A DNA stretch of 64,000 nucleotides. It comes from Dermanyssus gallinae. Its lineage: Eukaryota; Arthropoda; Arachnida; Mesostigmata; Dermanyssidae. The notes beneath the pieces are model-generated. The model made no database searches. It was not told where the DNA came from and saw only the letters and a list, made by a program, of their open reading frames with translations. The first letter of the stretch is position 1; every line of letters starts with the position of its first letter. The position numbers were made by a program, and so were the translations under genes. Shown here piece after piece: positions 43,504 through 56,008 of the stretch. The DNA lies in contig QVRM01002391.1 in assembly GCA_003439945.1 (NCBI GenBank), forward strand, positions 1-64,000. The letters are read 5' to 3'.

Positions 43504-43999
43504 TATAAACTATGTAAGAAATTGCTGTAATCAATACACGTCTGGCGTGTAGCCAGAAAATTGCACAACAAGGCTGCTTCGCGAACTTACCTGCACTCCA
43601 GCTTCTTCCCACACTTTATGTAGTGAATAACGGCCTTTTCTATTCTAAATAGATGGTATGATGTGAATTGCATATCACTTGAATGAATGTGACTCCAAGT
43701 TCTATGTTTTTGATTATTTTAAATTCCGTGTGACGATACTTTTCTCACGTAGCCGATGCTATGCGTCTTGCCACAAGTGAGCTCGGTTAGAGTTTTACGC
43801 AGGCTGTTGTGATTTATTTACGGCCTTTTCTTCTGAAACCGTTTAGCACTACTGTAAGAAATTACGGGAATCCTGACATGCGCCACCCCAGCCCCAGTAT
43901 CAATTCTGGGGCTCGCAAACCTGCACAAAGAGATCGATAGCTGCGTGGGCACTGCTTTAAATCCATGGAAGCGGGTGTTGCACCAACTTCTACATTCTA

Positions 44000-46900
44000 C
44001 TCCCATCCGGTGCCTCCTGTCTGCCTTGATGAAGCTCAAACGCGTCCGCCAGATCGTAAACAACTTCCACAACTCCAACACCTAGAGATGCGTCGCCTGG
44101 AGCGCCTCTGGCTTTCTCTGCCTAATTCCAAGGCTGGTTCACTTTTGCTATTCCCCACTCTTTCCCATTTGCCGACAGACGCTTTTTCTAGACTGGATCG
44201 GAAATTACAGTTAAAACGAGCTTTCCTGGTAATTTTCTTGACCGCCTTTATGAACAGGATAGCCTCAAAGAGGGCACTAGGCTCCCTCCACATCTTCGAC
44301 GATGTCAGCATGTGTGCTACAACTTCCTTCATCGGGTTTTCTTCACGGTGGTCGCACCCGCGTCTTGACCTCTCGGAGAGCCAGATACCGCAGAACTATG
44401 TGCTCGACATTGTCCGTCTCACCCGATCTGCATAACGCGCGGGTGTCGACACTCGTTTTTCCGCCCATTCCTCATGCCAGGCCGATGTGGTGGCACTCCT
44501 GGCCCTGGTGAGATCCAGACCTTCGTCTAGATACATTTTACTTCGTTCAGCCACTAGGAGGTTTGGCTAGGACCAGGAGAGCTTCGGTCGAGACTGTTCT
44601 ATACGCCCGGCTTACCCTGATTGCCAGCGTTCGTTGGGTCGACCTTAGTGCCCCCCTATTTTTCGCCGTCCGCATTGCCATGTCCCCCGACGGGGGCTGC
44701 GTATAGCGCCGTTGATTCGGCCACCGAGGCCAGGAGCCTTCCTTTCACCTCAGCCACCCCATACCTTAGGCATGATCCGCGCCAGGTTCAGGGAGACCCT
44801 TTGGGCCTTTTCGGCCACGTACTTAACGTGTGCCGATCCGGTCAGTCCAGTGTCTAGCATGACCCCAAGGTACTTTACCTTTCTTCCGATTTCTATCGGG
44901 TGGCCCGCCATCACGAGGTTAATGCCGGTCGTCCTCTTTCTGCCTGTTAGGTACATCGCCTCCGTCTTGTCGGGCGCCAGTTTCAAGTGATGGGACTCCA
45001 TCCACTCGGACACCATTGACAAGGCCTTATTGGCGGCGCTTTCCAGGGCTCTTTCGGTCCTGGCCGTTATCATGAGTGCAAGGTCATCAGCGTACGCCAA
45101 CGTCTCCACCCCATACGGGAAGCCTCGGATCTCGAGCACCCCGTCGTAAGCTATGTTCCAGAGCACGGGTCCTAGAATCGAGCCCTGTGGGACTCCGGCA
45201 GTAACCTCGTACTCCTGCCCCCCTGCAACCAAGCCTCTGTCATCCAGGTAGGATGAAATCATTCGACGGAGGTAGAGAGAAAAGCCCTTCCTCTTCATCG
45301 CCTCCACAATTACTTTCCAATTCATTGTGTTGAAGGCATTTTTGACATCCAGGGGATCAGGAGCACGAATTTCCTTGTTTTAGGGGTCTTCATAGTCTCC
45401 TCACCCGCCCGTTTCAGAACCTTCTTTACAGCCCCTAATGCGGATCTGCCTTTCAGGAAACCGTACTGGGCATCTGATAGGGCGTTCTTTTTTTGAATCT
45501 CGTCGTTTAGTCTCTTAACTATAACGTTCTCCAGGATCTCACCCATGGCGTCAATGAGGCATATGGGCCGGTAAGCCAAAGGCCCCGTCTTCCTCCCGGG
45601 TTTGGGGATCAGAACCAGGCTTGCCCTTTTCCACAGCCTCGGAAATCTCCTCTCTCTCAGAAGCTTGTTGGCAAGGTCTTGGAAGACCTTAGGCCACCTT
45701 TTGGCCAGTAGCCTCGCTACATCTGGGGGAATTCCGTCTAGGCCGGGCGCTTTACCGGTTGCCAACCGATTCCGGGCTTGTTCGACCTTCTCCAGCGTCA
45801 CCTCCGGAATGTCTTCCGGGGTGACCGAGAACTCCTCGTTTTCTTTCCGCGGCTGTGCCGGAACTTACCGGAAAAGACCGGATACAGTCTCCCGCAGCAC
45901 ATCCGGGGGGAGTTTCGGGGGAGGTCTCCGGAGTTTGCTCTCCACTGCGTCTATCAGCTCTTTCTCCGCTCGGGCTTTTTGGCTTTTGGCGATGAATCCT
46001 CGGAGTCTCGATCGAGCAGCCTTGTACTCCGTCAATTGGGATTCAGCTCTTGCGGTCTCTCGCTCCCCGTAAAATCCCACCCGTCGGTTTCTTCGCGTTA
46101 ACTAGCTGCGTGTTCTCGTGAAAACCCTATTTAGCCTAATGCAAGTCCTGCGGGCAACTGCGATCCCTTTGTTCCACCAGTCGTTGGGAGGGTGGCGGCT
46201 CCCGTGGTGTTGTGAGGGAGCAGCTTTCTCGCATGCTGTAGAGAGTATGTTAATTATTTGATATTCATCCCCCACCGTGTCTCCAAGTCGTTTGCAACCC
46301 TCGTCTATTACAGCCACTAGAATCTTGGCGTCGAGTTTCCGCATCTGCCATCTCTTACTAGGGGGCGGGGCGAGGGCCACCTCGGGGGTACTGATGGTGA
46401 AACAGATGTATCTGTGGTCACTCATGGTCTCCTCCGTCTCCCTCACCCTCCACTCTACCACCAGTGGAAAGGCCGCCTCATTGACCATTGTTAGGTCAAT
46501 GAAGGCCGTCTGGCTCCCTCTGGAAAAGGTGGGGACCTTTCTGTCATTAAGAACCATTAGACTCTTTTCAGCCATCCACTCCTGTAGAGTTTGAGCCCGT
46601 CTAGTTGTGGTTCGGCTACCCCATGCTAGGCTGGCTGCGTTAAAATCCCCGGTGATCACTACCCTCTTACCTGCATGTTCCCCCGCGCTCTGGGAAAGCT
46701 CCTCGAGAAATTTCTCGAATTCCTCCTCCTTCCTGTTGGGAGAGAAGTAACAGCTATAGAAGACCCCTACCCGGCCAATCTCCAGCCAGGAGAACCCCCT
46801 CCCCGACCCTCCGCCCCTAATCGCGAGGTTTCTCTCGGAACCCGTCCACCAGATTGCGGTCTCCGCCTCTGCGTCAGATACCCAGTCTGCCTTCCGCTTG

Positions 46901-47020
46901 GTGATCGCTATGTTTGGCTCGGAGAGCAGGCAGAGCTATGAACTCTCTGCGTACTATCTCATCGAGCATGTCATGCGCCGCCATGCAGCGGTTTAGGTTT
47001 ACCTGAAGTATCTTTAACAT
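44000..47020 (-). pseudogene. N4 ORF2: endonuclease-reverse transcriptase
   Basis: The start ATG at 47020 reads MLKILQVNLNRCMAAHDML, a classic R1/Jockey-type ORF2 start. After a frameshift near 46940 the endonuclease continues: GVFYSCYFSPNRKEEEFEKF, VVITGDFNAASLAWGSRTT, FIDLTM, MSDHRYI. The linker (WWNKGIAVARRTC) is followed by stops near 46100-45865. The RT is in two frames, 45801-45322 (GKAPGLDGIPPDVARLL, LIPKPGRKTGPLAYRPICLI, AQYGFLKGRSALGAVKKVL) and 45325-44750 (GVPQGSILGPVLWNIAYDGV, LAYADDLALM, KYLGVMLD). Beyond 44750 only scraps of the C-terminal domain remain (MQIG/ETDNVEHIV region near 44430). Confidence 0.88.
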
Positions 47021-47109
47021 TGGTCGGATGAAGGGCCCCTACCTACTAAGTTCCAATCACCCTTTCCGTCCCCTGCTGGGATAACGGTTATATTCTTATT
47101 CTTAGCCCC

Positions 47110-47870
47110 CTTGTCTTTATTCCCCTTTTTATTGCTCTTCTTGGTTATTTGGGCTTTACTTGGGTCTCCTTGCCATCTACCTGTCCCTTGGCGACGCCCC
47201 TTCGGGCCTCCCGCCGCTGCTAGACTTGCTCCCTATAGGCCGGGCAAGACATCCTATCCGCTCGGTGCCCCTCTATTCCGCAGACCAGACACTTTGGTGT
47301 CGTTGCTTGGCAATTGGCTACCAGGTGGCCAGGTTCACCACATTTGTGGCATACCCGAGGCACCTGGCTCTCTGCTTTGCAGTCTTGCGCCTTATGGCCC
47401 GGCCTATGACACTTGTAGCAGTTGGGGAGCCTAATCCACTCCTCAGGTCTGCACCACCTCGAGCCCAGCATATGGCTCTTGCCGCCGCCGGGGACGCCGT
47501 AATCAGTGCGTACCAAACTTCAGCTCTTCCGAGCCTTGGCTCGGTAGCTGTGATCTTGCAAGGCCTTTTGCAGTTCCCTTTCGACCTGCTCCCTGTCCAA
47601 GAGTGGGTCAATCCCCCACAGGGCGATGGTCTGCCCCTGGTTAAGCGGCAGTCGGCCTGCATCTTTGCAGATTCCCGAATGGCCGCCGCCATTTTTTCTC
47701 CTGCGCCCTTTTCACTCTCCTCTATTCTAATTATAACGCCACCCTCCTTACTTTTAACTACCCCCCTAGCCGTTATCCCGGCGCCTTCCTGCTGCCTGAC
47801 TTGTTCTCTGAATTTGCTTTATGGCCTCTATTGTCAAGTGACCTTTGCAAAACACGTGCTGGGCGTCTGA
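47110..47870 (-). pseudogene. N4 ORF1: gag-like protein with three CCHC knuckles
   Basis: The 47516-47220 frame contains three zinc knuckles: CYKCHRPGHKAQDC, CHKCGEPGHLVANC and a third, CLVCGIEGHRADRMSC. The spacing (C-x2-C-x4-H-x4/5-C) is that of retrotransposon gag proteins, which bind the element RNA. Upstream at about 47690-47530 a shifted frame seems to hold the region before the knuckles. No intact start is visible, so the frame is broken. Confidence 0.8.
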
Positions 47871-47929
47871 TAGCAGGCCGTTCCTCTCCCTAGGGAACGA
47901 GCCCGACTAAAGCACCCCCGTCGCTGCAG

Positions 47930-48650
47930 TCGCTACTGTTTCTGGAAACGCCTGTATTAGGGTCGAGACCCCGGAAACCGAGACACCTTCTGGGCCCGGC
48001 GCCTTTCCCTGTTTGAGGCGCGTCGCGGCATCCTGCATCTCATACAAAGTGGGTTCCGAATGATCATCTCCCCCCCTGTTAGGGGGCGCAATCGAAGCGT
48101 GGGTGATGGGGAAGAACGCTTCGATTGCATTCCGCGCCTCTTCTGTCGCGGAAAGAGCATCTCTGTACCCCTTAAAGCGGGAAACCCCCTAACCATCTTA
48201 TAGGGGCGGCCCCAGAGGTCGTCTTTCAGCTTCTTAAGAAAGGTCCACCAGAAACGTTTCTTGCACTGGGTACTCGTTCTTAGGGAAGCGGGCCTTTCCT
48301 TTGGTCCTATGAGTGCCCTGAGGGACCTCCGAAGCTGTTCAGCTTCCTGGCGTCTGATAGGCGGATGCTGCGTCGGACGATTTACCATCGCGGCAGTAGT
48401 CACGTGGAATTCGATGATAAGGTAATCGCTGAGAGGTTCCTCTTCCTGTAGCAGGAAGGTGAACGTACCCGTGTTAAGAATAAGGTCCTCGGTCGTCAAC
48501 AGGTCGAGGCCGGCAAGCCTCTTTCGGTAGTTCTGGCAGAGCCCCATGCGCTAACCGCCCCGCTAAAATCACCAGCTATGGCTGGAAGTGTAATATCCAT
48601 TTAGTTAAAAGAAGAGGACAAGTCGTCTGAAAACTTGTGCGGGTTGTCAA
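47930..48650 (-). pseudogene. Second R1-like fragment (endonuclease, linker, RT start)
   Basis: The minus-strand frame 48547-47957 reads on from the endonuclease tail: KKRFWWTFLKKLKDDLWGRP and YKMVRGFPALRG, then RT-start residues in another frame (TRLKQGKAPGPEGVSV). It is a different copy from N4, because the same domains occur in both and the sequences differ. The part from 48117 rightward is the left end of duplication B; the part left of 48117 is the continuation missing from copy A. Confidence 0.7.
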
Positions 48651-51600
48651 GGAAAACATTAGGGCTGCAGTAGCAGAAGTAAAAACGCCCAACGTTCGCT
48701 ACGTCGATCCAGGTGAAACGATAGCCGTAGCCGTGATCGGAGATACGGAGCTCGTTGCGACGTCCAGTACGATGTCCGTTGCCCTGTCCGTGACCACGAG
48801 CCGGGCCGGAAGACGGTTTTCCGCCCACCGGACGTTGGGTTCGCTAAGCAGCAGCAGGCCGGCTACTGACTTGCTTCTCAGTCAATTCACGCGCACGCGT
48901 ATTTGTAGCTAAATTTGGGATGAAAAATATAAAATCGTTGACTCCTTAGTGTAACACAGTCGCAGCCAATACAATAGTTGTGTATGGCTAATTGTTATTC
49001 AAAGTTGTCTGTTAGCAGTCGTGATGTTCGGATATTCGAAGTGTGCGATCCCGTTAAAAACGGGTGAACAACTGGTTGTGTGCAGCCAAGGCTGCTCAAA
49101 TGTGTTTCACGTGGGTTGTCTCAACCCCGTGCTCCCCGAGGATGCGCACTCGGCTCCGTGTGGAGCCTGTGACACCCAGGAACCAACTCACGGTACGTTG
49201 TGCGGCCGATTGAGCGAGCTACAGTGGAATTTTGTGAAACTGTGGTTAGCACACACGGCACTACAGGAGCGGGTTGCCAAAATCGAGGCAATCCCGCAGG
49301 AACAGTTTGCCGCACCCCTTACGCTTACAGGGGGTTTGAACTCCACGCTAAGTGACAAAATGGAGAAAAGCGGCGGAACGCGGACAACGCGGAAAAACAA
49401 GAAAGCCAGGCTAGCAGACAGCAGAGAAGGAGGTGACGTCACCGAGCCAAAGACGAGAGAGCTGCCTGGAGAGACCAGCAAAAACAACCTCCAAAAGGCG
49501 CCTACGTAGGCGCCAAGAGAAGCTTGGCGTCTGCAGAGTTGAGTAACGACAGTGGCAACTTGAACGGCGCTGTTGTGGAGATGGAACCACCGGGTGGTGG
49601 TACAGCGGCGTCACCAGCTGCGATAACAACAACGCCGACAGCAGATCCAGCTGACCCACGTTCGGAGGAGAAGGCAGACGACGATGGTTTTGTTGTGGTT
49701 CGTAAGCGACGAGACAACAAAACGAAACATCGAATGCAGCGCGGTAGTCATAGGCGGATTGGAAGTCTATGCTAGACCTGCGAAGATCTGCGCCTTGAGA
49801 GTGGCACGATTGGCGCAGAAGACATCGGCGGTCGGGCTGCAGGCCTGGCTTACTGGCAAGGGCATAACTGTGAAAGCAATTTGGAAGCTACATACACATG
49901 GTAGTGATGCTGTGTTCTGTGTGGTGGTGCGTGACGAAGATTACGCAGACTGTTGCAGAAATGAATTCTGGCCAAAGGGAAGCCTGTTCCGTCGCTGGGT
50001 TAGGGACGTCCCCTACGAGAGGATGGTTAAGGAGAGTTTTAGTGCGCCTGGCGGTCCAAGCCCCCGTAAGAGACTGACCAGTTCTAGAACTGCAAGCGTA
50101 GTGGCAAACATACCTCTACGAGTGCTTCTCTGGAATTGTGAGGGACTTAAGGGGGCAATGGATCTTGCACGTGATGACATGTTTAAGTTGGTTGACATTG
50201 CACTCCTCACGGAGACATTTCAGCGGGACGAACTGCATATCAATGATATGCGGGGCTTTCACCAGCTGGCTGTCTTACCTGCGGGAGGTCGGGGAAGACC
50301 TGTGGGTGGGTTATCTATCTACCTACATAAACGCTTACCACCGATGCAATGCGTCAGGAAAGATGAATACTGCGTAGTGCTCTCCTCTGGGAGGGTAAAC
50401 GTCGCTGTATTCTATTTCCCACCCACATTCGATTCTGCGGAGGTTGCTGAAACGGTGAGCTTTGGACTTTCAGAGTTAAATCTGACCATGCCAACTATCG
50501 TCGATTGTGATTTCAATGCCAGAATCGATTGTGGGGCCAACGATGATAAAGGCGAGGTGCTGCTTCAGGTGATGGAAAATATTGGTCTGAAATGTGCTAA
50601 CGCGCGTGAAGACTATACATATTTGAGTCACAATGGAAGCAGCACCATCGACCTGTTGTTTCACAACCTTGTCAGCCGTGAAATTGAAAGCTTCGATGTT
50701 CTTTAGGAAGCGGCTCGAAAGCACCAACCAGTGTTGGCCGTTGTCGATGTTCCCGGTATTTGGCGAGACCGACATAACCCGCCGCGCTGCTTTTCAATGA
50801 GACGGACTAATCTATCTCTTTTGGACAGAGCGGTGGGCGGTCTTGAGGTAAGCCCTGACATCGATTCCACTTGTGATCAGTTGGAGAGAACGATGAGAAG
50901 TGCAGTGAAGTGGAAAAGGTTATGGCAAAAGAGATCACGCCCGTGGTACTCTCGAGCCTGCCACCTCGCCCACGGTGAAGTGCTCGGACTTCTGCGCCAA
51001 GCAAGAGCCAGAGCAACATCATCACTGCAAGCCAGGCGGGACTACTTTGAGCGTAGAAAGGCGTATATAAGACTCTGCTATGATCATAAAAGGGAACACG
51101 CAAGGCGGGAGGAACGACGGCTGCTCGAAAGGGCAGAACGAGAGCCTTCAGCTTGCATCGTGCGACCTCGTAGGGCGGTGAACCCGCTTAGCGACGGGCA
51201 GGTAAAGAGCCACCTAACTAATCTTTTATTCAATCGTGACGTTGCGGCCGTATCTCCAATCGTACAGCATCCGCTTACACTGGAGCAGCACAACATGAAT
51301 CTGCCTTTCGAGGTGGAGGAGGTGTGTCAGGTCCTACGGTCACTCCCGAAGAGAAAGAGCTCAGGGCCCGATCAGGTCTGCTATGAACATTGGATCCAGT
51401 CACTTCCTCTCTTGGCAGAAACTCTTTGTGATTTATTTAACGAAATTATAAAGAGGGCCTAAAGTCTGGCATGTCGCCAGGCTTTCTCTTCTGTTCAAGG
51501 GTAGGCATGGTGATGACAAGCAGGATCCAAATCTCTATCGTGGAGTGGCGTCAGAACGCACATTGAAGAAGATTTTCTGTAAATTGGTTATTCGACGGAT

Positions 51601-52530
51601 TGAGCGGGTGGCTGAAGAGGCACTTCCACCGGAGCAATTCGGTTTTAGAAGAGGCCGAGGCACCCGTGATGCAATCCATGTTCTCCAGTCAGAAATCGAG
51701 CGAGCTGTGGCACAACCCAAAGGTCATCTGTATGCAGTCTTTATTGACTGCGTCAAGGACTTTGACAAAGCCCCTCGTCATCTGCTGGTTGAAGCATTCC
51801 AACGAGCAGGAGTGGGTGGCTCTCTCCTGAGTGTAATAGCAAGTTTCTTTGAGAAAGACACCTTGTTGGTAGACGGTGAGCAGGGTGTATTAGAGAAGCA
51901 AAATGTGGGAACTCCGCAAGGAGACCCGCTAAGCTGCGTCTCGTTTACACTTCTCCTTGCTGACCTCGTCGGTTACGTCCGACAGGAGTACCAAAAAGCC
52001 GTAGTGGTAATGTATGCAGATGATATCGTGGTCGCTCATTGCGATTTAGGTGCCATCAAGCGCATTACCTCTATGATAGAGGCGTTCCTTGTCTCGAAGG
52101 GACTTGAGATAAACACCAGGAAAACCAAAGCCATGAAATTCATGCATGGAGGTCGATTGGTTTGGACGTTTTCAATGCCTTGCACCTTTGGTCTGGTCCT
52201 GCATGTGACAATCGCCACGTATACACCAAATACATAGTGCATGGTTATCACTACCTGGTATGTTCAAACGCAACCTTTCACGAGGAGGACGAGTTGTGCA
52301 CCTGCCGGTGGTTCTGCCTGCAAAAGTGTGCCAAGTACCATGCAGTGGAATGCACAGCGCTGGACCGAAAATCGCTGCACTACTTCTCTCGTCGGAAGCG
52401 TGAAGAAGATAGAGCAACATAAAGAAACATTTTTGAAATGTATATTATACTCAATTTGATTGAAATAAACATAATTGTAGTAACATCAAAATTGTTATTC
52501 GATTTAGGCATTGCTTTCTTAAAAATTTAG
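48650..52530 (+). mobile_element. N1 non-LTR retrotransposon, copy B (internally deleted)
   Basis: Counterpart of 21790-25990. Less damaged by point changes than A, but missing about 485 bp of RT thumb and C-terminal coding sequence. The deletion endpoints carry related sequence in A (GGAGGTCGATTGG near 25153 and GGAGGTCGGTGG near 25638), so recombination between imperfect short repeats is likely. Confidence 0.85.
49021..52420 (+). pseudogene. N1 polyprotein, copy B
   Basis: The PHD-like finger frame (49021-49509) is open here past the point where A has a stop, showing that the finger and downstream coil (FVKLWLAHTALQERVAKIEA) belong to one protein. It breaks at 49507 through an extra AAGGCGCCTACGTAGGCGCC-type duplication. 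The RNA-binding-like region and endonuclease are at 49684-50706, ending at the same in-frame TAG as in A (50704-50706). EN-RT linker and early RT: 50731-51462. RT: 51545-52160, with GFRRGRGTRDAI, GTPQGDPLSC and MYADDIVVAHC. After the deletion the C-terminal Cys motif (CTCRWFCLQKCAKYHAVEC) runs to a stop at about 52420. Confidence 0.85.
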
Positions 52531-54515
52531 CATAAATTCCTGGTTGCTATTTAGATACTGATTCGTTCCTGTTGAATCGGGAGTTGCTTTCCGCAAATTG
52601 CGGTATGGAATCGTACACCAAATTGCAACGCCGGTAAAATGTATAAGGTTCATGGCCTAAGGATCGGTGGCCATCTGTAACCAAGTAGCTCTAGAAAAGA
52701 AAGTGCTGTTTACTGTGCACTGAGTAGCGGCACTAATGAACGTTTGAGCCCTAAATAGAATCCACTAGCTACGATAACTCTGGCCATACGTATATCGTGT
52801 TGCTCTTGTTTACGTTTATTGCGCGCCGCTAACAGAAGGTTTAAGTATCGCCCAAAGACGTAGGGTACGTCCGGCAAAAAAACACGTAAGAGAAACCACT
52901 CTGACGATGCAGTGCAATGCATCTGTCACGCTTTAACACATTGGTTGGAAAACAACACTTATGGGTTTCGTATCAGCGAAGGCTCAGTTTTATGCATTCA
53001 TTGAAGTAAACGGATAATACGTATATTCATTACACTAAACGGGTATACGTACACTCGGTTGACTACAACACGGATTTACCAAATTAGATTAGAAAAAGTC
53101 GAGTAAAAAATAGGTGACAAACTAATCTCTCCAGAAGTCCTAAGATTAACTTAACTACTAATAGTAGGAGTCGCTTCGGAAAGCTATAGTTCTGTAAGAT
53201 TCCCACAATCATCACAACTGCAGATTTGCGCAACTCGGGGGTTCACTGCAACCGCTAGATCAAGCTAGATCAGTTATGACTCGATTAACAACTCGTACGC
53301 AAGAGACGAGGCCAGGCCTGTCCAGGCTTTCCACAAATACACATAGTGCTGTGTCGTTTATTCTGAGATTTAATTAAGCAACAGTGCGTTCTGCCTGTTT
53401 TGTGCGCGATGCTGCCTCGGGCAGCAGGCACTGCGGGAAACAGGTTGCACTACAGACAGCAAGTAATAGAGCTGCAGCAGTTTGCCCAACAAAGCCACAA
53501 GGGCACAAGTTCCTTAAGCGCACAGCTCACCACACCACCGAGGAGGAGGAAACAGTCGGTAATTCCGCACGCTACAAACAGCCATTATTCTCCACTGCCG
53601 AGCTCCACTGGGCTGATGACTGAGATGAAAGCCATCGATTAGTCCGGCTACGGCCGCCGGCACCGCAGCCGCGGGCAACCGAACATGAGTTAACCAAAAT
53701 CATGCGATGCCGCGCGCGCGCCCGGTGAGAGAAACCCACCCGGGTCGTCTTGCCCCACTGCCCGACTGCGGGCATGTTTTCACTATCTGCGTTCGTTAGA
53801 GAACCGGGTTCAACCCCCCCCCCCCCCACGTGATGATGTTGTGGTTGTTGACAGCCTGCGCCCCGCTATTGGTGGCCGCGTTTACGCTTCCGGTCGGGTA
53901 GGCGACAGAAGCCATACAAACACACACATAGATACACATATAATTCGATATACATCTACATACACACACATATGTACACCACAAACACAACCGCCGTTGT
54001 GAGTCCATGGTCGTCGTCGTTGTCCTCGTCGTCATCGTCTACGAGGTGCAATCTATCGGCTCCGTTCTCTGCCGGTGCGCTTTTAGTCAGCGGTTCTTTA
54101 GCAATTCGTCTTTAGTAATCCGCCTTCGAGCTGCCTTTGCTGACTTGTTGTTGTTGTTGTAGCCATTGTTATTGTTGGTGTTGGTATTGTTGCTCTGATT
54201 GTCGTGGTGGAAGATGGTGCTGGGGCCATCTGTTGCTGCTATTGATGTACTTTCGTCAATATTGCTGCTACTGTTGTTTGTGTTGTTGTTGTTGTTGTGC
54301 TTCTACTTCTTATTCTTGTTCTTCTTTTTCCTCTTAGTTTCTTCCGTAAATTTCCCTTGTCATTCGTGTCGCTGTTATTGTGTTCCGTTTTGCTGATAGT
54401 GTTGTCCATGTTGTTGTTATTGTTGGCGTTCGCGTTGTTGTTGTTGTTGTTAATGTTGGCGTTGTTGTTGTTGTTGGCTATGTTGTTGTTTGTGTTGTCA
54501 TTGCTTCTGTTATGC

Positions 54516-54562
54516 CTACGTTTCTTCTCCGCTTATTGGTATTCTAGCTGGTGTTGTTGTTG

Positions 54563-54593
<31 letters not shown>

Positions 54594-55149
54594 TGTGATT
54601 TCTACATTTGCTATAAGTTCTGCTGTTTCTGTTATTGATACCGTAGCTGGTAGCCTCGCTGCAGCCATCGCGTTTGCTGTTTGCTTGTTGTGTCTTGTAT
54701 CGTAGCTGTTATCGTTAGGGCGTGCTCTTTTCTGGCCACACAGGCGGCTCCATCGCAAGGATTCGCGAACATCATACAACAGGGTTTGTTCTCGTCAAAT
54801 TACGACGGTAGGAATTCGTAGCCGCAATAAGAGCGCGTGTCCGTCGCTCTGAATCGTCGATTGCCGAGGCTGTTACGAAAATAATCACACAGGTGGCAAA
54901 CACCAGAATAAGGGAGGACACCGCTGCGAGCCATATCACTTTGCACGTATGTGTAAATCCAGGACGGCGATCAATATCCTGCAGGATGCGCGTTGACTTC
55001 CCCTCGTCTTGACCAAACACCCATGAATGTTTGCGTTCCGTCAGCAGGCTGGAATCTAACATGAATTTATCTCTGTTAGCTTGAAGCATTGAAACGATGA
55101 CCAAATGACCACCCATAGCGCAGAATGCATTTGAATTGAATTGAAACAT
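54516..55149 (-). pseudogene. Copy B of the Thr-rich membrane-protein frame, broken
   Basis: The first 125 codons (55149-54772) match the copy A frame, including the membrane segment. A small deletion near 54775-54780 (copy A TCACTACAACAAGCATGC versus B TCATACAACAGGG) shifts the frame, and the Ala/Thr-rich part continues separately at 54779-54516 before meeting stops in rearranged (TTG)n repeats. Divergence inside the repeat and the frameshift argue that at least this copy is not maintained as a gene. Confidence 0.5.
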
Positions 55150-55932
55150 ATTGGTAGTAGTAGTAGTATATTACGTAATAGCGTAAACGTATTATAACAG
55201 TATTTGTAACAAAATTGTGACATTAAGGCCATGCGTGCGAATAAACATTCGTATGTGTTTAAGTGTCGTGAAAAAAAAAGCACAAGTAGTGGAGTGATGC
55301 TGTTGCTGTTGTGCAACGCAACAACACTTGAAAGAACTTTGCAACAAAATTGAGAATATGTATGGGTTTTGTGTATATTCTCTTTAGCTATTCTTCAGCG
55401 TTAAAGAAAAGCGGCCGCTGCTAACGTACCTGTATATGCAAACGCAGAAGATCAACTGGCGTAGGGGCTAGTGCCAATCCGCACAGCAAGTGCAAGGAGT
55501 ATGTTTTTCCAGCATATAAACAATATGTGCATAGGCACGCGCAATAACAAGTTTGCTAAACATGCGGATAGCCTGGTGTTTTGCTGTTTAGGTATATTCC
55601 TTTCGGCGACGATATCTTCGGAGATTCATAAAACGTTGAAAAACGAGTATAAGTTTGTAAGTATGTGCCGTGGTGACAATTTCGTTGCTAGAGATCTAGG
55701 GTTTCATTACCTTTGGTAGGTAAAAACCATGCATTTTTTTGTGGTTTCTATTTACCTATCCTGTTACTTTGTTCCAGTACGCTATAACTGTTGATCATTG
55801 ACTAAAGGTCATCCCCCTTCACCCCTCCCCCATTACGCAAATAGAAGCGCTGTAAAAAGGCAAATAAGCCATCATAATGAGTCTTCGAATTCAAATCTCT
55901 CGACACCTCGCAAAGACAGGAAACGGAACAAA

Positions 55933-56008
55933 AACGGCCTTAAAAATTTTTAAACAGGTTTTAAGGCCGTTGTTTAGAGGATAGTCTAGAATATTTCTAG
56001 ACTATCCT
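55933..56008. repeat. Two tandem hairpins (copy B), at the empty N2 site
   Basis: Hairpin 1 arms 55933-55945 and 55959-55971 (13 bp, AACGGCCTTAAAA). Hairpin 2 arms 55978-55991 and 55995-56008 (14 bp, AGGATAGTCTAGAA) with a 3-nt loop; copy A has an 11-bp stem with a longer loop here. Confidence 0.85.

Larger units (their letters stand above)
43830..47900 (-). mobile_element. N4: R1-like non-LTR retrotransposon, nearly full length but decayed
   Basis: Minus-strand element with ORF1 (CCHC knuckles) followed by ORF2 (EN, RT, C-terminal region). The 3' end lies near 43820-43840, where AAATAAATCACAACAG follows the last coding remains. The layout and the GDFNA/YADD/CCHC signature are those of the R1/LOA/Jockey group. 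No rDNA flank was seen, so it is not at the canonical R1 site. Confidence 0.8.
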
